A stretch of DNA of 64,000 nucleotides from Nocardia sp. NRRL S-836 (GTDB lineage Bacteria; Actinomycetota; Actinomycetes; Mycobacteriales; Pseudonocardiaceae), in assembly GCF_001279525.1 (NCBI RefSeq), contig NZ_LGDY01000138.1, positions 62,001-126,000 of the forward strand. The letters are read 5' to 3'. Below, piece after piece: positions 46,525 through 54,513 of this stretch (position 1 is its first letter; every line of letters starts with the position of its first letter). The notes under the pieces were generated by a model. It was not told the origin of the DNA. It ran no database searches and saw nothing but the letters and a program-made list of their open reading frames with translations. The position numbers and the translations under genes were made by a program.

Positions 46525-47292
46525 GTGGAGATCTCTCGGCGTTCGGCGTTGATCGGTGGAGCGGCGGCTCCGCTGCTCCTGGCAGGCTCCGGGCTCGCGC
46601 GGGCGGCCACCTGGAAGCTGAAGTGGAGCCCGCAGGCGAACAAGGACGGACTCGGTGCGTTCGAGGGCGTCGAGGACGACCGCGCCGGCTCGCATCCGGG
46701 CACGAAGCACATCTACGTCTCCGGCAACGACTACCGGTTCGACATGCACACGCGCGACCGGGACACCTCGACCGACCGGCAGCGCAACGAGGTGCGCGGC
46801 ATGAAGGCGGGCGGCACGAACATCGACATCGGCAACGGTGAGACGTGGCGGTGGACCTACTCCATGTTCATCCCGAGCTCGCTGAAGTCGACGACGTCGT
46901 TCACCCACATCATGCAGACGAAGATGCCGGGCGTGGGCTCCGCGCCCGTGACGGTCATGTCCCTGCGCCGCACGGGTGGCGTGCAGAAGATCGAGCTCAA
47001 GGTGACCGAGGGCAACGTCCTCGTCGGCAACGCCGACCTCGAACCGCTGCACAACAGGTGGATCGACACCGAGGTGGAGATCAAGGTCGGCAACGGCACC
47101 GGACGCGTGCGCTGGGTGGTGCGCGAAGGCGGCCGCACCGTGCTCGACGCGACCAAGAACAACGTCGACACCTGGCTCGACGACCGCCTGCGTCCCAAGT
47201 GGGGCATCTACCGCTCACTCGGCGACACCTCGGGCTCACTGCAGAACTGCTACCTGCTGCTGCGCAACCTCAAGGCCTATAAGTTCGAGTGA
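46525..47292 (+). CDS. Tat-exported polysaccharide-lyase-like protein
   Basis: A 255-residue protein with a Tat-type signal (SRRSALIGGAAAPLLLAGSG, cleavage after ALARA-like ARAAT at about residue 28). The mature domain resembles the concanavalin-like polysaccharide lyase family that includes heparin lyase I (PF14099): the conserved DRQRNEVRG and a beta-sandwich pattern (WRWTYSMFIPSSLK, HIMQTKMPG, WGIYRSLGDTSGSLQNCYLL). The substrate is unknown. GTG at 46525 follows GGGGAGGAA. It overlaps the DUF3500 gene by 4 nt (GTGA). Confidence 0.8.
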   Translation: MEISRRSALIGGAAAPLLLAGSGLARAATWKLKWSPQANKDGLGAFEGVEDDRAGSHPGTKHIYVSGNDYRFDMHTRDRDTSTDRQRNEVRGMKAGGTNIDIGNGETWRWTYSMFIPSSLKSTTSFTHIMQTKMPGVGSAPVTVMSLRRTGGVQKIELKVTEGNVLVGNADLEPLHNRWIDTEVEIKVGNGTGRVRWVVREGGRTVLDATKNNVDTWLDDRLRPKWGIYRSLGDTSGSLQNCYLLLRNLKAYKFE

Positions 47293-48257
47293 TGCTGCAC
47301 GACGTCGCCGACGCCACGCGCCACTACATCGGCTTGCTCGACGGTGACCAGCGCGAACACGCCATTCGCGCGGTCACCGACGACGACCTGAGGCACCGCT
47401 GGGCCTACACGCCCGGTGATCGCCCGGGCCTGGTGCTCGGCGACCTGCGCCGCGATCAGCGCAAAGCCGTGCACGGCATGCTCGCGACCGTGCTCAGCTC
47501 ACACGCCTACGCGCAGGTCGCGGCGGTGATGGCGCTGGAGGACGTGCTCGACCACCGCGAGGGCGGGCACCGAGACCGGCACAGCGGCGACTACTGGACG
47601 GTGCTCTTCGGCACGCCCGGCGGCGACGAGCCGTGGGGATGGCGCTTCGAGGGGCACCACCTGTCCGTGAACGTCGTCGTCGCCGACGGCCGCGTCTCGG
47701 CAACCCCGTTCTTCCTCGGCGCGAACCCCGCCCGCGTCACCTACCGCGGCCGCGTCGTCGGACAATCGCTGCTGCTCGAAGAGGAGCTGGCCCGCGAACT
47801 GCTCGACCGCATGGGCCCGACCGCCCGCCGTCTCGCCGTCGTGTCGGACACCGCGCCACACGACATCCGCACCCGCAACGCACCGCGCGTCAGCCCGTCC
47901 GACCCCGTCGGCGTGACACCCGCCCAGCTCGGCAAGCAGGCGAGGGAGCTGCTCGTCGACATCGTCCGCCTCTACTTCGACCGGCTCGCGTTCGAGCTCG
48001 CCGACGACGAGTTCGCCGCACTCGACCCCGAACGGCTGCACTTCTCGTGGGAGGGCTCGCTGCGCCGCGGCGAAGGCCACTACTACCGCGTCCAAGGCCC
48101 CGAGCTGCTCATCGAGTACGACAACACGGCCAACGAGGCCAACCACGTCCACACCGTGTGGCGTCGTCATTCGGGTGACTTCGGCGACGACCTGCTCGCT
48201 GCCCACTACGACACGTCACGGCACACTGTCGCCCGTGGAGTGGCCCAGAACGGTTGA
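47289..48257 (+). CDS. DUF3500 protein
   Basis: A 322-residue protein of the DUF3500 family: HYIGLLDGDQREHAIRAVTD, RHRWAYTPGDRPGLVLGDL, LFGTPGGDEPWGWRFEGHHL and the C-terminal EYDNTANEANHVHTVWR. No signal peptide is visible at the chosen start, although homologues are often exported; GTG at 47289 overlaps the preceding stop, and an ATG at 47292 is also possible. Coupling to the lyase-like gene suggests a shared role. Biochemical function is unknown. It overlaps the endonuclease V gene by 23 nt. Confidence 0.85.
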   Translation: MMLHDVADATRHYIGLLDGDQREHAIRAVTDDDLRHRWAYTPGDRPGLVLGDLRRDQRKAVHGMLATVLSSHAYAQVAAVMALEDVLDHREGGHRDRHSGDYWTVLFGTPGGDEPWGWRFEGHHLSVNVVVADGRVSATPFFLGANPARVTYRGRVVGQSLLLEEELARELLDRMGPTARRLAVVSDTAPHDIRTRNAPRVSPSDPVGVTPAQLGKQARELLVDIVRLYFDRLAFELADDEFAALDPERLHFSWEGSLRRGEGHYYRVQGPELLIEYDNTANEANHVHTVWRRHSGDFGDDLLAAHYDTSRHTVARGVAQNG

Positions 48258-48909
48258 CGACGCCATCGCGTTGCAAGAGCGCCTGCGCACGCAGGTGATC
48301 ACCACCAGTGCCCCTGACCTGCAGATCGACACCGTCGCCGGCCTCGACGTCGGCTACCGCGACAGCGGCCTTGGCAATGACTCAGTTGTCGGCGTCTGCG
48401 TGGTGTTCGATGCAAAGACGCTGGCCGTGCTCGACGAGGTCGTCGTGGAAGGCACGACGGACTTCCCCTACATCGCCGGCCTCTTCGCCTTCCGGGAGAT
48501 GCCCGTGCTGCTGCGCGCCCTCGACCGGGTGACCGTCACACCGGACCTGCTGGTCGCGGACGGTCAGGGCGTCGCGCACCCGCGCCGGTTCGGTCTCGCC
48601 TGCCACCTCGGCGTGCACACCGGCATCCCGAGCATCGGCGTCGCCAAGAGCCCGATGGGCAGGTTCGACCCGCCCGGCGCCACGCGCGGCTCGACGAGCG
48701 ACCTCGTGATGGACGGCGACGAGGTCGTCGGCCGCGCACTGCGGACGCAGGACAACGTGAAGCCGGTCTTCGTGTCGATCGGCCACAAGATCGACCTGGA
48801 CCGTGCGTGCGCGGAGGTGCTGCGCCTGGCCCCGCGCTACCGGCTGCCCGAGACGACCCGCCGCGCCGACACGCTCACTCGGCAGGCTGCTTCTGCGGCT
48901 GGAAGCTGA
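48235..48909 (+). CDS. nfi: Endonuclease V
   Basis: Cuts DNA (or RNA) near deoxyinosine to start repair of deaminated adenine. 224 residues. Active-site strands are VAGLDVGYRD (Asp) and LLVADGQGVAHPRRFGLACH; the recognition segment FPYIAGLFAFREMP corresponds to the PYxPGxLxFRE motif of the family. IPSIGVAKS follows. I chose GTG at 48235, which overlaps the DUF3500 gene; an ATG at 48175 adds a non-conserved extension. The 3' end overlaps convergent lspA by 35 nt. A possible dispersed-repeat copy lies at 48369-48418. Confidence 0.92.
   Translation: MEWPRTVDDAIALQERLRTQVITTSAPDLQIDTVAGLDVGYRDSGLGNDSVVGVCVVFDAKTLAVLDEVVVEGTTDFPYIAGLFAFREMPVLLRALDRVTVTPDLLVADGQGVAHPRRFGLACHLGVHTGIPSIGVAKSPMGRFDPPGATRGSTSDLVMDGDEVVGRALRTQDNVKPVFVSIGHKIDLDRACAEVLRLAPRYRLPETTRRADTLTRQAASAAGS
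48369..48418 (+). repeat. Possible degenerate dispersed repeat inside endonuclease V gene
   Basis: The first 15 nt (CCTTGGCAATGACTC) match repeat copy B at 14 positions, and a matching right arm (GATGCAAAG) lies at the same distance; without gaps the 50-nt stretches agree at about 31 positions. It encodes residues about 45-61 of the enzyme. The centre of the element is poorly conserved, so this could be partly chance. Confidence 0.35.
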
Positions 48910-49423
48910 GCAGTACGAGCAGGATCGCGCCGCAGACCAACGCGATGTCCGCGACGTTGCCGACGAACCAGCCGTTGTAGTCGATGAAGTCGACGACGTG
49001 CCCGCGCGCGAAACCCGGCGGCCGGAACAGCCGGTCGAGCAGGTGCGTCGTCGCACCGCCCAGCATCAACGCGAGCGCGACCGCGCGAAGCCTCGTCTGC
49101 GGCTGGAGCCCGTACCGCGCCAGGAACACGACGGCGACGGCGGCGACGATGGTGAAGATCCACGTCGACCCCGCACCGATCGAGAACGCGGCACCGGGGT
49201 TGTAGAGGAGCCTGAGCTGCAGGAACTCCCCGAGCACCGGGATGGGCGCGCGGCCGGTCAGCGCGCTCTCGGCCCAGAACTTCGTGGCCTGGTCCAGCAG
49301 CAGCACGAGCACGGCGATGCCCATCACGAGCGGCACGCGGCGAGAAGTGTTGGTGTCCATTTGCCGACGAGCGTAGTTAAGGCGCCTGCGCCGTGCGGTG
49401 ACGGCCACCGGTACATCAGTCAT
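48875..49423 (-). CDS. lspA: Lipoprotein signal peptidase (signal peptidase II)
   Basis: Removes signal peptides from lipoproteins such as GluB and the TAXI and DUF3558 proteins here. Four transmembrane helices. The catalytic aspartates are in HVVDFIDYNG and NVADIALVCG; YNPGAAFSIG and LGGATTHLLDRLFR are conserved. With ATG at 49423 (182 residues) it overlaps the GH4 stop by 4 nt (ATGA). An ATG at 49360 gives 161 residues starting MDTNTSRR and is equally plausible. Confidence 0.92.
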   Translation of the reverse strand: MTDVPVAVTARRRRLNYARRQMDTNTSRRVPLVMGIAVLVLLLDQATKFWAESALTGRAPIPVLGEFLQLRLLYNPGAAFSIGAGSTWIFTIVAAVAVVFLARYGLQPQTRLRAVALALMLGGATTHLLDRLFRPPGFARGHVVDFIDYNGWFVGNVADIALVCGAILLVLLSFQPQKQPAE

Positions 49424-50718
49424 CGGCTGCCCGGAAAGGCCCCGGACAGCAGCGGGTGCGCGTCGACGATCCGGCGGGCGACGTTGACGGAGTCGACCAG
49501 CGGGTGCAGTGCCAGCGCCTTCACCGCGTGCGCCCGATCGCCGCTGATCGCTGCCCGGATCGTGGCGCGTTCGACGACCTTGAGCGCGGTGACGAGCCCG
49601 ACGCCTTCGTCGGGAAGCTGGCTGACCGCCACGGGCCGCGCGCCGTTGGCGTCGACAAGGCTCGGAACCTCGACGATCGCGTCGGAGTCCAGGCAGGACA
49701 GCGTCGTCCCGTTCGGCACGTTGAGGATCAACGTCGTCCGCTTGTCGGCCGCGATGGCGTGCATCAACGCGAGCGCGACCTGTTCGTAGCCACCGCCGTC
49801 GAGGTCGTTGCTGTCACGTTCGTCCTCACGCGTCTCCGCCATGTACGTCTGCTCGCGCTCCAGGCGCGTCCGGTCCCAGCTCCGCAACGACGGCGCCGCG
49901 TAGAACTGCTTCTGCTGCTCCAGCAAGAACGCCCCGCGCGACGCACCGGACCCCACCGCCTCACGGGTGAAGTAGTAGTAATGCAGGTACTCGTTCGGGA
50001 TCGCACCCAGTGTGCGCAGCCACTCCGCCCCGAAGAGCTTGCCCTCCTCGAACGACTCCAGCCGCTCGGTGTCGGCGAGCAGGTCCGGCAGCACATCGCG
50101 TCCGCGCACATGAACGCCCCGCAGCCACCCGAGGTGGTTGAGCCCGGCGTAGTCGAGCCACGCGTCCTCCAGATCGGCGCCGACGGCCCGCGCGACCCTG
50201 CGGCCGAGACCGACGGGGGAGTCGCAGATCCCGATGACCCGGCGACCGAGATGCGCGGCCATCGCCTCGGTGACCATGCCGGCGGGGTTCGTGAAGTTGA
50301 TGACCCACGCATCCGGCGCGTACACGGAAATACGGCGTGCGATGTCGAGCGCGACCGGCACCGTGCGCAACCCATAAGCAACGCCACCGGCGCCGACGGT
50401 CTCCTGCCCGAGCACCCCGCACCCGGCCGCGACGCTTTCATCCGCCGCGCGCCCTTCCAGCCCGCCCACCCGGATCGCGGAGAACACGAAGTCCGCCCCG
50501 CGCACCGCCTCGTCGAGGTCCGTCGACGTCGTCACCGCCGGCGCATCCGACACACCGGCGGCAAGCTCGGCGAGGACACCGCTGATCGCCGCGAGCCTGG
50601 AAGCGTCGAGGTCGTGCAACACGACCTCGGTGACGCGGCCGGGAGACCGGTCGGCGAGCAGAGCGCGATAGACGAGCGGCACGCGGAACCCGCCGCCACC
50701 CAGAACGACCAGCTTCAT
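49420..50718 (-). CDS. GH4-family glycosidase (6-phospho-beta-glucosidase-like)
   Basis: A 432-residue NAD- and metal-dependent glycosidase. The N-terminal Rossmann motif is KLVVLGGGGFRVPLVYRAL, family signatures ESVAAGCGVLGQETVGAGG and WVINFTNPAGMVTEA, and metal ligands in GICDSPVGLG (Cys) and YAGLNHLGWLRGV (His). GH4 enzymes oxidise C3 during cleavage. No PTS genes are nearby, so whether it acts on phosphorylated sugars is open. It is coupled to lspA by overlap. Confidence 0.9.
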   Translation of the reverse strand: MKLVVLGGGGFRVPLVYRALLADRSPGRVTEVVLHDLDASRLAAISGVLAELAAGVSDAPAVTTSTDLDEAVRGADFVFSAIRVGGLEGRAADESVAAGCGVLGQETVGAGGVAYGLRTVPVALDIARRISVYAPDAWVINFTNPAGMVTEAMAAHLGRRVIGICDSPVGLGRRVARAVGADLEDAWLDYAGLNHLGWLRGVHVRGRDVLPDLLADTERLESFEEGKLFGAEWLRTLGAIPNEYLHYYYFTREAVGSGASRGAFLLEQQKQFYAAPSLRSWDRTRLEREQTYMAETREDERDSNDLDGGGYEQVALALMHAIAADKRTTLILNVPNGTTLSCLDSDAIVEVPSLVDANGARPVAVSQLPDEGVGLVTALKVVERATIRAAISGDRAHAVKALALHPLVDSVNVARRIVDAHPLLSGAFPGSR

Positions 50719-51085
50719 GCCTCACCACATTCACCACGACGCCATTTGATCTGCACCACGCACCGTACAACCAATGCTCTGGAAAGATCGGCGCGCTCTC
50801 CCGCGACCTCATGCCAAGGTGATCGCCGCATCCAGCAGCGAGCTGACGCGCAAGACGATTGCGGTTCGATCCACGACGGACGAGCGGCGGTGACGCGACC
50901 GGCACAGCGGCAGATCCACTGGCAGTACTCGCAGCTCGGGCCCCGTGCGCGACATAGACAGCAGCACGGTCATGAGAGGCCGCGAAAGCGCCCCACGCAC
51001 AGCTGAACTGTGCTACAAAGAATGGCTTTGGATTTTCGGAATCAATTTTCCGGAAAGACAGGATCATTGTATCACAGGGGGCAAG
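50719..51085. other. Intergenic region upstream of the HelD-like gene, AT-rich in its last 90 bp
   Basis: This 367-bp divergent region contains no convincing gene. From about 50995 to 51080 it is clearly more AT-rich than its surroundings and holds a perfect 10-bp palindrome, TTTCCGGAAA (51047-51056), with a partial copy TTTTCGGAA at 51034-51042. This looks like a regulated promoter region for the HelD-like gene. No rifamycin-associated element is present. Confidence 0.4.
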
Positions 51086-53110
51086 GTGTTGGCGAGCGAA
51101 CAGGCACGGATCACCTCTCTGTATGAAAAGCTCGATCAGGAACGGAACAAAGCAGCGGCCGGCCTTGCGGCCGCACTGCGGGACACCCACACCCAGCGGC
51201 TGGACCGCGAAGCCGCCGTCGAGGCGCTCACCAGGCAGATCGGCAGGTACCGAGCGGCGGAGGAGGGCCTGTGCTTCGGCCGGATCGACTCGGAGGAAGG
51301 CGAACGCACCTACATCGGACGCGTCGGCTTGTTCGACGATGAATTCGCACCGTTGCTGCTGGACTGGCGCGCACCGGCGGCACGGCCGTTCTACACCGCG
51401 ACCGCGGCGAACCCGGAAGGCCTGGTGCTGCGCCGCCACTTCCGCGTCCGCGACCGGGAGCTGCGCGACTTCCACGACGACGAGCTGCTGACCGACACGA
51501 CCGCGTTGCTCGACGCCCTCAACGCGCCGCGGACCGCGACGATGCGCGACATCGTCTCGACCATCCAGGCCGAGCAGGACGAGATCATCCGCCACTCCCG
51601 CCCCGGTGTGCTGGTGATCGAGGGCGGCCCCGGCACCGGCAAGACCGCGGTGGCGTTGCACCGCGTCGCATACCTGCTCTACACGCGTCGCGAACGCCTC
51701 TCGCGTCACGGCGTCCTGATCGTCGGACCGAACACCGGGTTCCTGCGCTACGTCGGCGACGTGCTGCCGTCGCTCGGGGAGACCGACGTCGTGTTCGCGA
51801 CGCCCGGCGAGCTCTACCCCGGCGTGGTCACCGACGTCGAGGACAGCCCGTCGTTGCAACGGGTGAAAGGCGACATCTCGGTGCTCGACCTGCTGGCCGT
51901 CGCCGTCGCCGACCGGCAGGAGCTACCCGACGAGCCCATCGACATCGAGCTCGAAGACGTCGTCGTCCCGCTCGACGCACACATCGCCGCCGTCGCACGC
52001 GAGAAGACGCGGTACTACGAGCTACCGCACAACGCGGCCCGCAAGTATTTCTTCCTCGCCCTCGCCGAGGAGCTCGTCGCGCCGGCGATGAAGCTGATCG
52101 GCGTCGACTGGCCGGAGATCGAGGAGGACGTGCGGTACGAGCTGCGCCACAGCTCGGCGTTGCGCGACGCCGTCGACCGCTTGTGGCCGCAGCTCACCCC
52201 GACGCAGCTGCTCGCCGACCTGTACGCGGGCCGGTGCTACCGCATCGGCGCGCCCGAGCTGTTCCGCGAGGACGCCGAAGCCTGGACGGTGTCTGACGTT
52301 CCGCTGCTCGACGAGCTGGCCGACCTGCTCGGCTCGGACGGCTCGGCCGAACGCGCGGCACAGCGGGAGGAGGAAGAAGGACTCGCGTACGCCCGCGGCG
52401 TCATGGACGTGCTCTCGATCGACGAACGCGCCGACGACGACGAGTACGTCGTCACGGACTTCGTCAACGCCGAGACGCTCGCCTTCCGGCACGAGGTGCG
52501 CGACCACCGCACGCTGGCCGAACGCGCCGCCGGCGACCGCACGTGGACGTACGGCCACGTCGTCGTCGACGAAGCACAGGAGCTGTCTGCAATGGACTGG
52601 CGAGTCCTGCTGCGCCGTTGCCCCAACAAGTCCATGACCGTCGTCGGCGACCTCGCCCAGCGCCAGGCCGCAGGCGGCGTGCGCAGCTGGGGCTCGGTCT
52701 TCGACCGCTTCACCTACCGCAGGCTGGAGGTCAACTACCGCACACCCGGCGAGATCATGGCCGTCGCCACCCCGGTGCTGAAGCTCGTCGACCCCGACGC
52801 GACCGTCCCGGTGTCGGTGCGCCGCACCGGCGTCCAGCCGTGGGCCCGCCGCGTGAGTGACATGTCGGCAGCTGTTCGCGACGAGCTCGCCGCGCACGCC
52901 GACGAGCTGCCCGGCCGCACGATCGCCGTCATCGGTGACGGCTGGCTGCCGCCGAAGGCGTCGAAGGGCCTGGAGTTCGACGTCGTCATCGTCGTCGAAC
53001 CGCAGCGCATGTCGCCCAGCGAGCTGTACGTGGCATTGACGAGGGCGACGCAACGGCTCGGCGTCCTGCACACCGAGCCCTTGCCGCGTCACCTACGAGG
53101 TCTCCTCTGA
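51086..53110 (+). CDS. HelD-like RNA polymerase-associated ATPase (UvrD/Rep superfamily)
   Basis: A 674-residue protein. The N-terminal coiled coil (about 1-60, SEQARITSLYEKLDQERNKA) would enter the RNAP secondary channel. Walker A is GGPGTGKTAVALHR, followed by VLIVGPNTGFLRYVGDVLP; Walker B is VVVDEAQELSAMDW; helicase-superfamily motifs continue in VVGDLAQRQ, EVNYRTP, ASKGLEFDVVIVVEP and YVALTRATQRLG. HelD proteins remove RNAP from DNA, and some give rifamycin tolerance. GTG at 51086 follows a G-rich AGGGGGC; a longer frame from 50945 is not supported. Its end overlaps cutA by 18 nt. Confidence 0.87.
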   Translation: MLASEQARITSLYEKLDQERNKAAAGLAAALRDTHTQRLDREAAVEALTRQIGRYRAAEEGLCFGRIDSEEGERTYIGRVGLFDDEFAPLLLDWRAPAARPFYTATAANPEGLVLRRHFRVRDRELRDFHDDELLTDTTALLDALNAPRTATMRDIVSTIQAEQDEIIRHSRPGVLVIEGGPGTGKTAVALHRVAYLLYTRRERLSRHGVLIVGPNTGFLRYVGDVLPSLGETDVVFATPGELYPGVVTDVEDSPSLQRVKGDISVLDLLAVAVADRQELPDEPIDIELEDVVVPLDAHIAAVAREKTRYYELPHNAARKYFFLALAEELVAPAMKLIGVDWPEIEEDVRYELRHSSALRDAVDRLWPQLTPTQLLADLYAGRCYRIGAPELFREDAEAWTVSDVPLLDELADLLGSDGSAERAAQREEEEGLAYARGVMDVLSIDERADDDEYVVTDFVNAETLAFRHEVRDHRTLAERAAGDRTWTYGHVVVDEAQELSAMDWRVLLRRCPNKSMTVVGDLAQRQAAGGVRSWGSVFDRFTYRRLEVNYRTPGEIMAVATPVLKLVDPDATVPVSVRRTGVQPWARRVSDMSAAVRDELAAHADELPGRTIAVIGDGWLPPKASKGLEFDVVIVVEPQRMSPSELYVALTRATQRLGVLHTEPLPRHLRGLL

Positions 53111-53408
53111 GACCCAGCGGAGGTAGTCGTCGTTGCCCCCGGCAACGGGGGGTGACGACGACCTCCGGCACGTCATAGGTGTGGTGCGCCTTGATGTGCG
53201 CAACGAGCTCGTCGACACGAACGGCAGCTGTCTTCACGACACACTGCCACTCGTCGTCGACGCGCACCTCGCCTTCCCACCGGTAGACGCTGCGTATCGG
53301 CACGATCTGCACACACGCACCCAGCCGCCCCTCGACGATCCCCTTCGCCAACGACTCGGCCGCCACGGCCGAGTCCACAGTCGTCGTCACCACACTCGTG
53401 GCGTTCAT
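53093..53408 (-). pseudogene. cutA: cutA (CutA1 divalent-cation tolerance protein) with a frameshift
   Basis: The ATG at 53408 opens a clear CutA1 sequence (MNATSVVTTTVDSAVAAESL, then RLGACVQIVP, SVYRWEGEV and HHTYDVPEVVVTP). Right after VVVTP a run of six G on the plus strand (53147-53152) shifts the frame. Removing one base restores the expected C-terminus, VAGGNDDYLRWVSEETS, ending at a TAG at 53093. As written, translation leaves the family sequence and runs far into HelD. The start overlaps the adenosine deaminase stop (ATGA). It is either a sequencing error in a homopolymer or a real, possibly phase-variable, lesion. Confidence 0.85.
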
Positions 53409-54406
53409 ACGGCGTTGATCTCCTTCAACAGCTGCTCCTTCACCGCGGCCGGTGCGAACGACGCCCGCACTCCGGCCCGCGCGAGACCGGCGAGCTCGTC
53501 GCGCCCGAACCCGAACCGCTCGTGACACACCAGGTACTCGCGGTCGAGGTCGGTGTGGAACATGCCGGGGTCGTCAGTGTTGACCGTCACTGGCACCCCG
53601 GCCTCCAGCAGCCGCGGCAACGGGTGCTCGTCCCACGACGTGACGGCGCCGGTGCGGATGTTCGACGTCGGGCACACCTCCAGCACGACGCCCTCGTCGG
53701 CGAGGTGTCGCAGGAGCTCGGGATCTCGCACCGCGCTGACGCCATGCCCGATCCGCTCAGCGCGCAGGTCCCGCAACGCCGCCCAGATCTCGCTCGGCGG
53801 TGTCGTCTCGCCGGCGTGCGGCACCATGTGCAATCCAGCGTCACGCGCCATCGCGAACGCCTCGCGGAAGCTGGCCCGCGGCGAGTCCGACTCGAACCCG
53901 CCGAGCCCGAACCCGACCAGCCCCTCCGGCCGGTACTCGGTCGCGAACCGTGCACTCGTCACGCCCCAGTCGCGATCCCAGATGCCGGGCACGTCGAAGA
54001 TCCACTGCAGCATCACGCCGTGCACCGCCAGCGCTTCGGCCCGTCCCGCCGACAACGCCTCGACGAGCTCGTCGGGTGCGATACCCGCGCGCAGGTGACT
54101 CGTCGCACTGACCGTGACTTCCGCGTATCGGATGTTGCTCAGCACCGCGTCGCGCGCATAGCCGACGACCAGGGTGCGGACGTCCTCGCCGGTCGTGACG
54201 AGGTCGTTGACGACCCCGTAGACGTTGATGAAGTGCCGGAAGTCCGTGAACTCGTAGAACTTCCGCAGCTCGGCTTCATCGGTCGGAACCGGACCACCGG
54301 GGTGGTTGCGGGCGAGCGCGAGGACGGTGTCGACGGAAGCCGCGCCCACCAGGTGGACGTGCAGCTCGGCCTTCGGCAGCGCGTGGACGAAGTCGGAAAT
54401 GTGCAC
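53405..54406 (-). CDS. add: Adenosine deaminase
   Basis: Converts adenosine to inosine in purine salvage. 333 residues. Zinc ligands are in ELHVHLVGA (HxH), with HAGE, RIGHGVSAV, VCPTSNIRTGAV and VNTDDPGMF giving the remaining ligands and catalytic residues. GTG at 54406 gives MHISDFVHALPKAELHVHL; a longer frame to 54565 would overlap the divergent peptidase gene. The stop overlaps cutA by 4 nt. Confidence 0.93.
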   Translation of the reverse strand: MHISDFVHALPKAELHVHLVGAASVDTVLALARNHPGGPVPTDEAELRKFYEFTDFRHFINVYGVVNDLVTTGEDVRTLVVGYARDAVLSNIRYAEVTVSATSHLRAGIAPDELVEALSAGRAEALAVHGVMLQWIFDVPGIWDRDWGVTSARFATEYRPEGLVGFGLGGFESDSPRASFREAFAMARDAGLHMVPHAGETTPPSEIWAALRDLRAERIGHGVSAVRDPELLRHLADEGVVLEVCPTSNIRTGAVTSWDEHPLPRLLEAGVPVTVNTDDPGMFHTDLDREYLVCHERFGFGRDELAGLARAGVRASFAPAAVKEQLLKEINAV

Positions 54407-54513
54407 GGTCCATGCTCTCAGGTCAAGAGCCGTTCGACGGGTGACATGTCTTGCAGTCACGGGGAAGGGTGCAGGGCGAATCCCTGTCTCTGGCTTCGCA
54501 TTGGGGGTGCCTC

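Noticed and set aside
54407..54513. Extended N-termini for adenosine deaminase and the S15 peptidase reaching into each other's upstream regions
   Set aside because: The extensions overlap one another on opposite strands and are not conserved in type; the chosen starts fit a known adenosine deaminase N-terminus and a signal peptide.
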